A stretch of 64,000 bases of DNA from Lachnospiraceae bacterium. Lineage in GTDB: Bacteria > Bacillota > Clostridia > Lachnospirales > Lachnospiraceae. Shown here piece by piece: positions 1 to 8,488 of the stretch; positions within the stretch are counted from its first letter, which is position 1, and every line of letters starts with the position of its first letter. The notes beneath the pieces are model-generated. The model was not told the origin of the DNA. It searched no databases and saw only the letters and a list, made by a program, of their open reading frames with translations. Both the position numbers and the translations under genes were made by a program. The stretch is taken from contig JAIKZQ010000006.1 of NCBI GenBank assembly GCA_024682075.1, positions 62,001 through 126,000 on the forward strand, given 5' to 3'.

Positions 1-672
1 GACGGTTTCAGCATCAACGGTAAATGGAAGCAGAAGTGCTATGTTCTTCCTGCACGTGGCATCGTTGTGACATATCTGTCACATATCGAGGATGATTCTC
101 TCGGTCTTAAACAGAGCCTGGAAAGAAACATACTTGGGTTTTATGCCCCCGGTGAGGAAGTGGTTGAAACCGACAGGCTCATAATGAGGCGGTTAAGTCC
201 GAATGATTATCTTGCAATGACTGCATGGGATATGGATGAAAGAGTATATAAATATCTCATGGGTTCTGCCTGCAAGTCTCCGGAAGAGCCGCTTGTATGG
301 CTTCCGAAGAAAGATCCCAAGTCGAAGGTCAATATCCTGATGCTGGTCATTGATAAACAGGATGGGCATGCTGTCGGCATATATGCACTGAATCATGTAG
401 TCGAGAGAGATGTCTGGACCCTTTCTTATGTGAACAGGTATGATGACTGGGGAAAGGGTTATACGCCCGAAGGAATGAAGGCTTTAATGGACCACGCGGT
501 TAAGACGTACGGCGCGCGTTCTTTTGAGGGAGAATGTGCAAAAGAAAACACTGGCAGTGCCAGGGTCATGAAAAAACTCGGAATGGCATACGATCACAGC
601 TCTTCATATTCCAAGAATGACGGAAGCGTTACTTTTGAATCCGATGTTTATGTTCTGAAAATACAGAATTGA
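1..672 (+). CDS. Serine hydrolase-GNAT acetyltransferase fusion, 3' part (partial, runs off the left edge)
   Basis: The frame is open from base 1 without a start, so the gene begins outside the window; the GTG at 67 is only the first internal start-like codon. About 45 residues (KCYVLPARGIVVTYLSH and following) resemble the last strands and helix of a beta-lactamase-type serine hydrolase. From about residue 55 a GNAT N-acetyltransferase domain follows: a TDRLIMRRL opening strand, an acetyl-CoA loop around DDWGKGYTPEG and the ENTGSARVMKKLGM helix-strand near the end. GNAT enzymes move an acetyl group from acetyl-CoA to an amine; the substrate here cannot be read. The GNAT call is firm. The hydrolase call rests on a short C-terminal stretch and needs the upstream sequence. 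A stand-alone GNAT starting at the GTG is the alternative, but it would leave the upstream open frame unexplained. Confidence 0.75.
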   Translation, partial: DGFSINGKWKQKCYVLPARGIVVTYLSHIEDDSLGLKQSLERNILGFYAPGEEVVETDRLIMRRLSPNDYLAMTAWDMDERVYKYLMGSACKSPEEPLVWLPKKDPKSKVNILMLVIDKQDGHAVGIYALNHVVERDVWTLSYVNRYDDWGKGYTPEGMKALMDHAVKTYGARSFEGECAKENTGSARVMKKLGMAYDHSSSYSKNDGSVTFESDVYVLKIQN

Positions 673-863
673 AGATCCGGTTAATGTGCAGTGGAGGCAT
701 CAATGAATTTTTGTCAGAATTGCGGAAGCTACCGAATATGTCATGCATGAAAAATGATGCTGAAAAAATTTAACCAATACTTGGCAAGTTTTGAAGAGTA
801 ATTTTTTCCCATTCGCATAATATATAACTGTAAGGATTATTATTTTCTGAAGGGAAACATATT

Positions 864-1844
864 ATGAGAAGACCTAATGAAAGAAAACCTCTGGTAACCC
901 ATATGTATACCGCTGATCCTTCGGCGCATGTCTTTGACGGGAAGGTTTATATCTATCCTTCACATGACATCGAGCTGGATGTGCCCGATGATGATGACGG
1001 CGAGCAGTACATGATGGAAGACTACCATGTGCTTTCCATGGATGATCTTGATTCCCCCTGCGTTGATAACGGTGTTGCAATCCATTATAAGGATATTCCC
1101 TGGGTCAAGCAGCAGATGTGGGCTCCGGATTGCGTCTATGTAAACGGAAAGTATTATCTTGTTTTTCCCGCAAAGGATAAGGAAGGAAAGTTCCGTATCG
1201 GTGTTGCGGAGTCAGACAGCCCTGTAGGACCTTTCAAGCCTCAGGAGAACTTCATTGAGGGAAGCTACAGCATCGATCCCGCGGTTCTTGTGGACGATGA
1301 CGGAAGGATCTACTGCTATAACGGCGGACTCTGGGGCGGACAGCTTGAGATGTGGCAGTCCGGAAGCTTTAATCCCGATGAGCCCAGACCCGAGGGAAAT
1401 GCTCCCGCGCTCGGACCTCTTTTTGCTGAGTTTAAGCAGGATATGACCGGATTTGTTTCGGCTCCCAGGCATATCGAGATCCTTGACGAGAACGGCGATC
1501 CCATCAAGGCATGTGATGAAGACCGCAGATATTTTGAAGATCCCTGGGTTTACAAGCATCACGGAAAGTATTATTTTTCATACTCGACCGGAACGACCCA
1601 TTACCTCTGCTATGCTGAGGGTGAAGGGCCTGAAGGTCCCTTTACCTATAAGGGAAGGATCATGGAGCCGGTTCTTGGCTGGACCACTCATCACTCAATC
1701 CTCGAGATAAACGGAGAGTGGTATATCTTCTACCATGACTGTGAGCTTTCAAAGGGTGTCACACATGAAAGATGTGTGAAGTACACCAAGCTGAACATTG
1801 CTGAGGATGGCACCATCGAGACTATCCATCCCTACGATGACTGA
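864..1844 (+). CDS. Glycoside hydrolase family 43 (beta-xylosidase/alpha-L-arabinofuranosidase type)
   Basis: A 326-residue single-domain five-bladed propeller glycosidase. The inverting catalytic set of GH43 can be placed: base Asp18 in TADPSAHVF, the pKa-tuning Asp138 in YSIDPAV and the acid Glu225 in RYFEDPW. GH43 enzymes release xylose or arabinose from xylan, arabinan or their oligosaccharides; which one cannot be decided from sequence alone. There is no signal peptide, so it probably acts in the cytoplasm on imported oligosaccharides, like the GH120 and GH51 enzymes about 42 kb downstream. The ATG at 864 follows an AAGGGAA ribosome site. It is a single-gene unit closed by a strong terminator at 1868. 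Confidence 0.88.
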   Translation: MRRPNERKPLVTHMYTADPSAHVFDGKVYIYPSHDIELDVPDDDDGEQYMMEDYHVLSMDDLDSPCVDNGVAIHYKDIPWVKQQMWAPDCVYVNGKYYLVFPAKDKEGKFRIGVAESDSPVGPFKPQENFIEGSYSIDPAVLVDDDGRIYCYNGGLWGGQLEMWQSGSFNPDEPRPEGNAPALGPLFAEFKQDMTGFVSAPRHIEILDENGDPIKACDEDRRYFEDPWVYKHHGKYYFSYSTGTTHYLCYAEGEGPEGPFTYKGRIMEPVLGWTTHHSILEINGEWYIFYHDCELSKGVTHERCVKYTKLNIAEDGTIETIHPYDD

Positions 1845-1867
1845 TCCGGATCTATAATGATTTTGCG

Positions 1868-1899
1868 GGACGGCTTTTGAATTCAAAGGCCGTCCTTTT
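1868..1899 (+). terminator. Rho-independent terminator after the GH43 gene
   Basis: GGACGGC at 1868-1874 pairs with GCCGTCC at 1889-1895, extended by TTT/AAA pairs inside the loop, followed by TTTT. It lies 24 nt after the GH43 stop. Confidence 0.85.
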
Positions 1900-1921
1900 G
1901 CTTTTTCCGGGCGTTGGAAAA

Positions 1922-1941
1922 TTAAGGCTAATAAGCCTTAA
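1922..1941. promoter_or_regulatory. Perfect 8-bp inverted repeat upstream of the SEC-C gene promoter
   Basis: TTAAGGCT (1922-1929), spacer AATA, AGCCTTAA (1934-1941). It ends 4 nt before the -35 box at 1946, a position typical of a regulator binding site. No cognate regulator is evident nearby. It lacks a T-run, so it is not a terminator. Confidence 0.4.
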
Positions 1942-1945
1942 AATA

Positions 1946-1974
1946 TTGTTTATATAAGGGTTTTGTTATATAAT
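1946..1974 (+). promoter_or_regulatory. Sigma-A type promoter for the SEC-C/DUF308/apt/rel run
   Basis: TTGTTT at 1946-1951 and TATAAT at 1969-1974 with 17-bp spacing. The first start codon (2014) is about 33 nt past the expected transcription start. Confidence 0.75.
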
Positions 1975-2013
1975 TATCGGTGATTTTTTGAAACCGAAAG
2001 GAGCATTACTGAT

Positions 2014-2529
2014 ATGGCACTGCTTGAAGACTGGAGAGGAATAGCATATAACGAAAAAGCTGACAGAGCTAAGATGCAGAAGCTCTGGAGTGATTATTTT
2101 GCAAAGGAAAGAGATATCTATGCGGAGCTTCTCAAGAATCCCGATGAAGAGGTAAAGGGAACCGTAAAGAGCCTCGCCGAGAAGTATGGCATTGACATAA
2201 TGTTCATGACCGGATTTCTTGACGGCATCAACGACAGCCTCAAGACTCCCAATCCCATCGAGGAGATGACCGAGGATACCGAGGTTTCACTTGCATTTGA
2301 CAAGGAACTTCTCTACAAGAACATGGTCGGAGCCGGCGCTGACTGGCTTTATAACCTTCCCGAGTGGAATGACATCTTCGATGAAGCCAAGAGAAAAGAG
2401 CTTTACCACGAAGAGAAGATCGCCGGAACCGTAAAGCGCGAAGGCAAGAAGGTATATCCCAACGATCCCTGCCCTTGTGGAAGCGGCAAGAAGTATAAGA
2501 AGTGCTGCGGAAAGGCAAACAATGGCTAA
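2014..2529 (+). CDS. SEC-C motif zinc-binding protein
   Basis: A 171-residue soluble protein. The last ~22 residues form a SEC-C zinc motif ([17 protein letters not shown]), the same module that ends SecA and binds zinc and often SecB or ribosomes. The N-terminal ~140 residues are helical and of unknown function; similar Lachnospiraceae proteins are annotated only as SEC-C domain proteins. The ATG at 2014 has AAAGGAGC upstream. The last codons overlap the start of the DUF308 gene (2522), which suggests translational coupling. It is first in a probable operon with DUF308, apt and rel. The role is not known. Confidence 0.8.
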   Translation: MALLEDWRGIAYNEKADRAKMQKLWSDYFAKERDIYAELLKNPDEEVKGTVKSLAEKYGIDIMFMTGFLDGINDSLKTPNPIEEMTEDTEVSLAFDKELLYKNMVGAGADWLYNLPEWNDIFDEAKRKELYHEEKIAGTVKREGKKVYPNDPCPCGSGKKYKKCCGKANNG

Positions 2530-3169
2530 CGAAAACAGTGAGGGCAATACGGAAAGCAGGGCCCCGGAGATAAAAAAGCCCGCAAGGCTTAAGCCCACGG
2601 CTGCTTTTTACGGACTTATCTGCATGATCATCGGCATCATCGATCTGGTGAATCCGGAGAGAATGCTCAATATAATTGCCTATGCACTTGGGATTTCATC
2701 GATCGTCTGCGGCGTCATTTTCGTGATCGTGTATCTTAAGAGAGATGTGAAATACAATCTTGCGAACAATGATTTCCTGAGCGGGCTCATTGCCATAGCA
2801 ATCGGCGCTGTGGTGCTGGTCAAATGGAAGGAGTTCATGGCACTCATCCCCATCATCCTGGGTGCACTTATCGTGGTGAGCGGATGCATCAAGCTTCAGG
2901 ATTCCATCGATCTTAAGAAGATGCGTCATCCGATGTTCTCCGCAATGCTCATCATGGCACTTGTATTCATCATCTTCGGTGCAATACTTGTTGCCAATCC
3001 TTTCGAGAGTGAAGTGCTCCTGATGAGGCTCATCGGTGTGGCACTCCTGATCTCCGGAATGACCGACCTGATCGTATCGATCTATTTTGAACATGTTAAA
3101 AAGCTTTTCAGCATTGAGACTACCATAGAAACGACTTATTCGGAGGCTGATAACGATGAAGAAACTTGA
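2522..3169 (+). CDS. DUF308/HdeD-like multi-pass membrane protein
   Basis: 215 residues with about six hydrophobic segments between residues ~25 and ~190, in the repeated hairpin pattern of DUF308 (HdeD family) proteins. HdeD is linked to acid resistance in enterobacteria; the clostridial versions have no assigned job. I start it at the ATG at 2522 (GGAAAGG 8 nt upstream) rather than at an in-frame GTG at 2477 inside the SEC-C motif, because the ribosome site is better and the N-terminus becomes a normal hydrophilic tail. It overlaps the SEC-C stop by 8 nt and the apt start by 14 nt, so the three genes are probably coupled. Confidence 0.78.
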   Translation: MANENSEGNTESRAPEIKKPARLKPTAAFYGLICMIIGIIDLVNPERMLNIIAYALGISSIVCGVIFVIVYLKRDVKYNLANNDFLSGLIAIAIGAVVLVKWKEFMALIPIILGALIVVSGCIKLQDSIDLKKMRHPMFSAMLIMALVFIIFGAILVANPFESEVLLMRLIGVALLISGMTDLIVSIYFEHVKKLFSIETTIETTYSEADNDEET

Positions 3170-3680
3170 AGAATATGTAACAACCATTCCTGATTTTCCC
3201 GAGCCCGGGATCATGTTCAGGGACATTACTTCTGTTCTTTCGGATGCGGATGGACTTAAGCTTGCAATCGATACCATGCAGGATCAGATCAAGGATCTTG
3301 ATTTCGATGTTGTCGTAGGCCCCGAGTCAAGAGGCTTCATCTTCGGAATGCCCATTGCATATAATCTTCACAAGCCCTTTGTGCTTATCAGAAAGAAGGG
3401 AAAGCTTCCCAGAGAAACAGTTGAGAAGACTTATGATCTTGAGTACGGCACTGCCACGATCGAGATGCATAAGGATTCCATAAAGCCCGGCCAGAAGGTT
3501 CTCATTGTCGATGATCTCATCGCAACCGGCGGAACCACAAAGGCCATGATCGAGCTTATCGAAGAGCTCGGCGGAGAAGTGGTCGGAGTTTCAGTTGTAA
3601 TGGAACTTGCAGGATTAGAGGGCAGGAAGAAGATCGGCGATTACAGACTTGATTCCTGCATCATCTATCCCGGAAAGTAA
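3156..3680 (+). CDS. apt: Adenine phosphoribosyltransferase
   Basis: A 174-residue purine salvage enzyme converting adenine and PRPP to AMP and pyrophosphate. The PRPP-binding signature is clear (VLIVDDLIATGGTTKAMIEL, residues ~111-130), with the family N-terminal opening (IPDFPEPGIMFRDIT) and GPESRGFIFG. Length is normal for Apt. The ATG at 3156 lies 9 nt after CGGAGG, inside the 3' end of the DUF308 gene. It sits directly before rel; apt-rel adjacency is the usual clostridial arrangement, although here recJ and secDF, often just upstream of apt, lie about 28 kb away. Confidence 0.95.
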   Translation: MKKLEEYVTTIPDFPEPGIMFRDITSVLSDADGLKLAIDTMQDQIKDLDFDVVVGPESRGFIFGMPIAYNLHKPFVLIRKKGKLPRETVEKTYDLEYGTATIEMHKDSIKPGQKVLIVDDLIATGGTTKAMIELIEELGGEVVGVSVVMELAGLEGRKKIGDYRLDSCIIYPGK

Positions 3681-3703
3681 AACAGTGAGACCCTCAGCTG
3701 TTT
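3680..3703 (+). repeat. Decayed copy of the AAACAG/CTGTTT palindromic element
   Basis: AAACAG (3680-3685) and CTGTTT (3698-3703) arms; the right arm is followed by CACC as in better copies. The core is diverged (no GGGGACGGTTC). It starts on the last base of the apt stop codon. Confidence 0.4.
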
Positions 3704-3735
3704 CACCAATCAATGTATCTAATGGACAAGAGTAA

Positions 3736-6048
3736 ATGAAGGATATAAGCGACATTAAGGATTGTGCCGTCACCGAAAGGGGCGGCATATGTCAAAATGT
3801 AGATTTTACCGATCCTGAGCTCCTTTACAAGGAGCTTACTCTTAATGTCCGCAAATATCACCCCAGTGATGATATCTCGATGATCGAGAAGGCTTATGCT
3901 CTTGCGAGCAAGGCTCATGAAGGTCAGGTCAGGAAATCCGGCGAACCTTATATCATCCATCCTTTGAACGTCTCGATAATCCTGTCGGAACTTGAGATGG
4001 ACAAGGAGACCATCGCTGCCGGACTTCTTCATGATGTTCTTGAGGATACCGCTGTATCCGAGACTGTGCTCAGACAGGAATTCGGTGACGAAGTCACTCT
4101 GCTTGTTTCGGGTGTTACCAAGCTCGAGAGCATTCCGCTTTCGCATGTAGCCGACAAGTCCGATGAGAAGCTTGAGATGCAGGCTGAAAACCTGCGAAAG
4201 ATGTTCTATGCAATGGCCCGTGACATAAGGGTCATCATGATCAAGCTTGCCGACAGACTTCACAACATGCGCACGCTTCAGTATCAGCCTCCCGCAAGCC
4301 AGATAAGGATCGCAAGGGAGACTCTGGATATCTATTGTCCCATCGCTCAGAGACTGGGTATCAGCAGGATCAAGGTCGAACTCGACGATCTGTCTCTTAA
4401 ATACCTTGAGCCTGAGGCATATAACGAACTGAAGAATGCCATTGCCGAAAAGAAGGCCGAAAGAGAAGCCTACATTGAATCCATAGTAAAGGATGTCAAG
4501 GGCTATATCGACGAAGCCGGCATCAATGCCAAGGTCAACGGCAGGGTTAAGCACTTCTTCTCGATCTATAAAAAGATGAAAAACCAGGGAAAGACCCTGG
4601 ACCAGATATATGATCTTTTTGCTGTCAGGATAATCGTTGATTCCGTGATGGACTGCTATGCGGCTCTCGGTGTCATGCACGAGAATTACAAGCCCATTCC
4701 CGGAAGATTCAAGGATTATATCGCAATGCCGAAGGAGAACATGTATCAGTCCCTTCATACCACCCTGATCGGCAAGGACGGCCAGCCTTTTGAAATCCAG
4801 ATAAGGACCTTCGAGATGCATAAGGCTGCCGAGTACGGTATTGCCGCTCACTGGAAGTATAAGGAAGTGTCTGACGGCAAGAATCCCGAGATCGGTGAAG
4901 AGGAGAAGCTCACATGGCTGAGACAGATCCTTGAATGGCAGCAGGACATGACAGATAACAAGGAATTCATGAACCTGCTGAAGAATGACCTTGATCTGTT
5001 TTCCGATTCGGTTTATTGCTTCACACCCACGGGAGAGGTCAAGAATCTTCCTTCGGGATCATGTCCCATCGACTTTGCATATGCGATCCATTCGGCTGTC
5101 GGAAACCGCATGGTGGGAGCAAGGGTCAATGGCAAGCTTGTTCCGATAGATTACCGCATCAAGAACGGTGACCGCATCGAGATCATCACCAGCGGAAACA
5201 TCAAGGGTCCCAGTGCCGACTGGCTGAACATAGTCAAGAGCACTCAGGCCAAGAATAAGATCAATCAATGGTTCAAGAACGTATCGAAGGATGACAACAT
5301 TGCCAAGGGCAAGGACATGCTCCTTACCTATGCAAAGGCAAGAGGCGTCGACATTTATTCGATAATGACTCCTGATTATCAGCAGGACATCGCATCCAAA
5401 TACTGCTATCAGGATTGGAATTCGATACTCGCTGCAGTGGGAAGAGGAGCACTCAAGGAGGGGCAGGTCCTCGGAAGACTTGAAGCTCTCTACGAGAAAG
5501 ATCATCCTACCATTTTGTCCAACGAGGAAGTTATCGCCCAGATTACAGAGTCGAATCAGAGTGCCGTAAGACACGGTGACCACAAGGGCGGCGGAATAAC
5601 GGTTAAGGGAATGACCGATCTGTCGGTTCGTTTCTCCAAATGCTGTTCGCCTGTTCCGGGTGATGAGATCGTCGGTTTTGTCACAAGAGGAAGAGGAATA
5701 TCCATTCACAGGACCGACTGCATCAACGTACTTGCACTTCCCGCAGACGAGCGCTCAAGACTGATCGAGGCATCATGGGCTCCCGGTTCGCTTGAGTCAC
5801 AGAGCGGCAATTATGAAGTTGAGATAAGGATCTATGCTAATGACAGAAGCGGACTTCTCGCAGATATTTCGAGGATCTTCACCGAGAAGAACATTTCGCT
5901 TATCGGCGTGAACACCAGGGTCAACAAGCAGCAGATAGCGACTATCATGCTCACCTTCGAGATCCACGGAAGAGACGAGCTCGAGAGCATTTGTGACAAG
6001 ATCCGCACCGTTCAGGGTGTTGTTGATATTGAAAGAGCCGGCGGCTGA
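3736..6048 (+). CDS. rel: Bifunctional (p)ppGpp synthetase/hydrolase (RelA/SpoT family)
   Basis: 770 residues, full length for a long RSH protein. The N-terminal HD hydrolase domain has the intact H99-D100 pair and ED104-105 (LLHDVLEDT). The synthetase domain follows at ~240-370, with RFKDYIAMPKENMYQSLHTT; the RFKD form is the one found in bifunctional enzymes. Then come TGS (~400-460, FTPTGEVKNLPSGS), a cysteine-bearing conserved region (SKCCSPVPGDEIVGF) and a C-terminal ACT domain. It makes and degrades the stringent-response alarmone. The ribosome site is weak; a five-codon open frame (ATG at 3722, TGA at 3737) overlaps the start codon and could couple translation. Confidence 0.95.
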   Translation: MKDISDIKDCAVTERGGICQNVDFTDPELLYKELTLNVRKYHPSDDISMIEKAYALASKAHEGQVRKSGEPYIIHPLNVSIILSELEMDKETIAAGLLHDVLEDTAVSETVLRQEFGDEVTLLVSGVTKLESIPLSHVADKSDEKLEMQAENLRKMFYAMARDIRVIMIKLADRLHNMRTLQYQPPASQIRIARETLDIYCPIAQRLGISRIKVELDDLSLKYLEPEAYNELKNAIAEKKAEREAYIESIVKDVKGYIDEAGINAKVNGRVKHFFSIYKKMKNQGKTLDQIYDLFAVRIIVDSVMDCYAALGVMHENYKPIPGRFKDYIAMPKENMYQSLHTTLIGKDGQPFEIQIRTFEMHKAAEYGIAAHWKYKEVSDGKNPEIGEEEKLTWLRQILEWQQDMTDNKEFMNLLKNDLDLFSDSVYCFTPTGEVKNLPSGSCPIDFAYAIHSAVGNRMVGARVNGKLVPIDYRIKNGDRIEIITSGNIKGPSADWLNIVKSTQAKNKINQWFKNVSKDDNIAKGKDMLLTYAKARGVDIYSIMTPDYQQDIASKYCYQDWNSILAAVGRGALKEGQVLGRLEALYEKDHPTILSNEEVIAQITESNQSAVRHGDHKGGGITVKGMTDLSVRFSKCCSPVPGDEIVGFVTRGRGISIHRTDCINVLALPADERSRLIEASWAPGSLESQSGNYEVEIRIYANDRSGLLADISRIFTEKNISLIGVNTRVNKQQIATIMLTFEIHGRDELESICDKIRTVQGVVDIERAGG

Positions 6049-6055
6049 AAAGAGA

Positions 6056-6084
6056 GTGAACGAGGGGACGGTTCTGCCGTTCAC
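6056..6084 (+). repeat. GGGGACGGTTC palindromic element, copy A
   Basis: 29 nt. GTGAACG (6056-6062) pairs with CGTTCAC (6078-6084) around the core AGGGGACGGTTCTGC. It begins 7 nt after the rel stop and ends 21 nt before the next ATG; the next gene's ribosome site (GGGGAGAG) lies in the gap. Confidence 0.85.
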
Positions 6085-6105
6085 CCGTCATCCCGGGGAG
6101 AGTTT

Positions 6106-6777
6106 ATGAGTGACATTAAGATCGGCGGAATGGTAATAGGCGAGGTTCAGACCAATTGCTATTTCGTATACAAAAAAGGCTCGCCTGACTGCATTGTTTT
6201 CGATGCGCCGGATACCGGCAAGGAGATAGTAAGACGCATAGAGGGCGCGGGTTTTCACGTAAGGGCGCTGTTCCTTACTCACGGTCATTTCGATCATATA
6301 ATGGGTGCACAGGATGTAAGACTCTCTGCAGGAAGCCTGGCTAACTCAAGAGGCGAAGAAGCAGTTAAGATATATGCTCCTTCTTCCGAAAAGGAGATGC
6401 TTGAAGATTCCTCGTATAACATGACCGCATCCTTCGGAACACCCATGACCTTAAGGCCCAATGTCTGGGTTGAGGACGGCCAGGAACTTGAGATCGCAGG
6501 AATTAAGATAAAGGTGCTTTTTACACCGGGTCACACTCCGGGAAGCGCGTCATATTACATAGAGGAAGCCGGCATCTGCATTTCCGGGGACACTCTTTTT
6601 AACGAATCGGTCGGAAGAACCGATTTCAGGGGCGGAAGCGCATCCGTGATGGAAAAGAGCATAAAGGAGAAGCTGTTTGCTCTTCCCGATGACACTGAGG
6701 TTTATCCCGGACACGGACCTTCCACGACGATCGGACACGAGAAGAAATATAATCCGTTTTTTTCCGATGAGTTCTAG
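6106..6777 (+). CDS. Metallo-beta-lactamase-fold hydrolase (glyoxalase II-like)
   Basis: 223 residues with all metal ligands of the family: THGHFDH (residues ~64-70), a later His in FTPGHTPGS, Asp in SGDTLF and His in PGHGPST. It resembles the small YqgX/GloB-type thioester hydrolases encoded beside rel and hemZ in clostridia, which hydrolyse S-lactoylglutathione-like or related thioesters; the true substrate is not evident. Start ATG at 6106 with GGGGAG upstream. The hemZ start is 9 nt downstream, so the two are probably co-transcribed with rel. Confidence 0.88.
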   Translation: MSDIKIGGMVIGEVQTNCYFVYKKGSPDCIVFDAPDTGKEIVRRIEGAGFHVRALFLTHGHFDHIMGAQDVRLSAGSLANSRGEEAVKIYAPSSEKEMLEDSSYNMTASFGTPMTLRPNVWVEDGQELEIAGIKIKVLFTPGHTPGSASYYIEEAGICISGDTLFNESVGRTDFRGGSASVMEKSIKEKLFALPDDTEVYPGHGPSTTIGHEKKYNPFFSDEF

Positions 6778-6786
6778 AGGTTTCAG

Positions 6787-8379
6787 ATGGAAAATAAGAC
6801 TTATGTATATATAGAGCCGGAGAAGTACCTGATGGATGTGCTGGCACTTCTTCGGTCTTTTTATGCAGAGAAAGACATAAAGCCCGTGATACCGGAGAGC
6901 CGGGAAGATGTAAAGGCTGAAGCCAAAAAAGCAGGGTTCTTTTTCAGCATCAGAATCATGGAGGATGGAAAGGCTGATTTTTCTTTTGCGGGAAAAAATC
7001 ATTCTTTTACTCCTGAAACTTCGAATCCCGATGATTTTACCGCGTACAAGAAGGAACTCTGCAGATGTTTGTACGGGATTTTTAAAGAAGATACGGGGAG
7101 GGAACTTCCCTGGGGCATGATGAACGGCGTTCGTCCCACCAAGCCTGCGTTTGTCTGTGCTTTTGAAGGCAGGGGCAGACATGAGGCGGAGGAGTATTAC
7201 AGATCCGAATATCTGGTTTCTGACGATAAGATAACTTCTTCCTGGGACATAGCCGTGACCGAGCTTAACGTCCTTTCCCAGTGTGAGCACAGGGAACTGT
7301 CGGTTCCGGGTGATGTGAGAGGCTACACTGGAGGTTATTCGCTTTACATAGGCATTCCTTTCTGTCCCACAAGATGTCTTTACTGTTCTTTCACGGCATA
7401 TCCTCTTTCCTCGGTAAAAGACGGAGGGAATGCATATGTGCAGGCACTTATAAGCGAGATGAAAGAGTGCGGGGATATTTTTCCCGGAAGGGCGCCAGAC
7501 AGCATATATATGGGCGGCGGCACTCCGACTTCACTTTCCGCATCCCAGCTTGACCGCATTATCTCTGTTGCAGAGGATGTGTATTTTGCGGGCCCGAACA
7601 TCGAATTTACGGTAGAGGCGGGGCGTGCCGATTCGATCACTGAAGATAAGCTGAGGATCCTGAAAAAACACGGGATATCAAGGATCTCAGTTAATCCCCA
7701 GACCTTCAATCAGAAAACTCTTGACCTGATAGGCAGGAAGGCTACGGCGGATGAAACAGTCAGGGCTTTTGAACTTGCAAGGGACCTTGGCTTTGACAAC
7801 GTCAACATGGATATCATCCTCGGACTTCCGGGCGAGGGGGCTGACGAGGTGAAGCACACCATGGAAGTCATTTCGCAGCTTAAGCCCGATTCTCTCACTG
7901 TACATTCACTTGCGCTCAAGCGAGCATCGGCTATGGGCGAGTGGCTTGAAAAGAACGGACATTCCGCCATCGTAAATACCGATGAGATTCAGGAAATAGC
8001 AAGAGCCGGAGCTGAGTCGATCGGATTAAAGCCGTATTATCTCTACCGCCAGAAAGATATGTCAGGTGGATTTGAGAATGTCGGTTACTCCGTTCCCGGA
8101 AAAGAATGCGTATATAATGTTGCCATGATGGAAGAAGTGCAGAGCATTCTGGGATTCGGAGCCGGGACGATAACCAAGAAGGTCACGGCGTCCGGAACTT
8201 CCGTGAATGCAGGAACTCATGAGTTAAGCCAAAGAAGCCTCGGAGAATTACTCTCCGGAGGGGGCTCCATGCACCTTGATATCGAAAGGTGTGAAAACTA
8301 TAAGGACGTGAAGGATTATACCGAACGCGTTTCGGACCTGTCACGACGCAAAAAGGAATTGTTTGAGCATGTTTGCTGA
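6787..8379 (+). CDS. hemZ: HemZ-type coproporphyrinogen dehydrogenase (radical SAM)
   Basis: 530 residues. An N-terminal ~170-residue region typical of HemZ precedes the radical SAM core with the cluster cysteines C193, C197 and C200 (FCPTRCLYC), YMGGGTPTSLS and the VNMDIILGLPGE strand. The family performs or is related to oxygen-independent coproporphyrinogen III oxidation; HemZ proteins in organisms lacking the rest of haem synthesis may have another role. Start ATG 6787 after AGAGG. The rel - MBL hydrolase - hemZ order is common in clostridia. No terminator was seen before the next promoter at 8399. Confidence 0.88.
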   Translation: MENKTYVYIEPEKYLMDVLALLRSFYAEKDIKPVIPESREDVKAEAKKAGFFFSIRIMEDGKADFSFAGKNHSFTPETSNPDDFTAYKKELCRCLYGIFKEDTGRELPWGMMNGVRPTKPAFVCAFEGRGRHEAEEYYRSEYLVSDDKITSSWDIAVTELNVLSQCEHRELSVPGDVRGYTGGYSLYIGIPFCPTRCLYCSFTAYPLSSVKDGGNAYVQALISEMKECGDIFPGRAPDSIYMGGGTPTSLSASQLDRIISVAEDVYFAGPNIEFTVEAGRADSITEDKLRILKKHGISRISVNPQTFNQKTLDLIGRKATADETVRAFELARDLGFDNVNMDIILGLPGEGADEVKHTMEVISQLKPDSLTVHSLALKRASAMGEWLEKNGHSAIVNTDEIQEIARAGAESIGLKPYYLYRQKDMSGGFENVGYSVPGKECVYNVAMMEEVQSILGFGAGTITKKVTASGTSVNAGTHELSQRSLGELLSGGGSMHLDIERCENYKDVKDYTERVSDLSRRKKELFEHVC

Positions 8380-8398
8380 ATACCTTTATTCGCCGTAA

Positions 8399-8427
8399 TT
8401 GCACGAATACCTTATATGTGATATTAT
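8399..8427 (+). promoter_or_regulatory. Promoter of the amino acid ABC importer operon
   Basis: TTGCAC (8399-8404), 17-bp spacer, TATTAT (8422-8427). It leaves a ~55-nt leader before the ATG at 8489; no riboswitch structure was recognised in it. Confidence 0.7.
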
Positions 8428-8488
8428 TTGAAAGATTTTTTTCGGCTTTAGCGAATTAAAGAAATAAATTAAAAAAGGGAGTAATATT

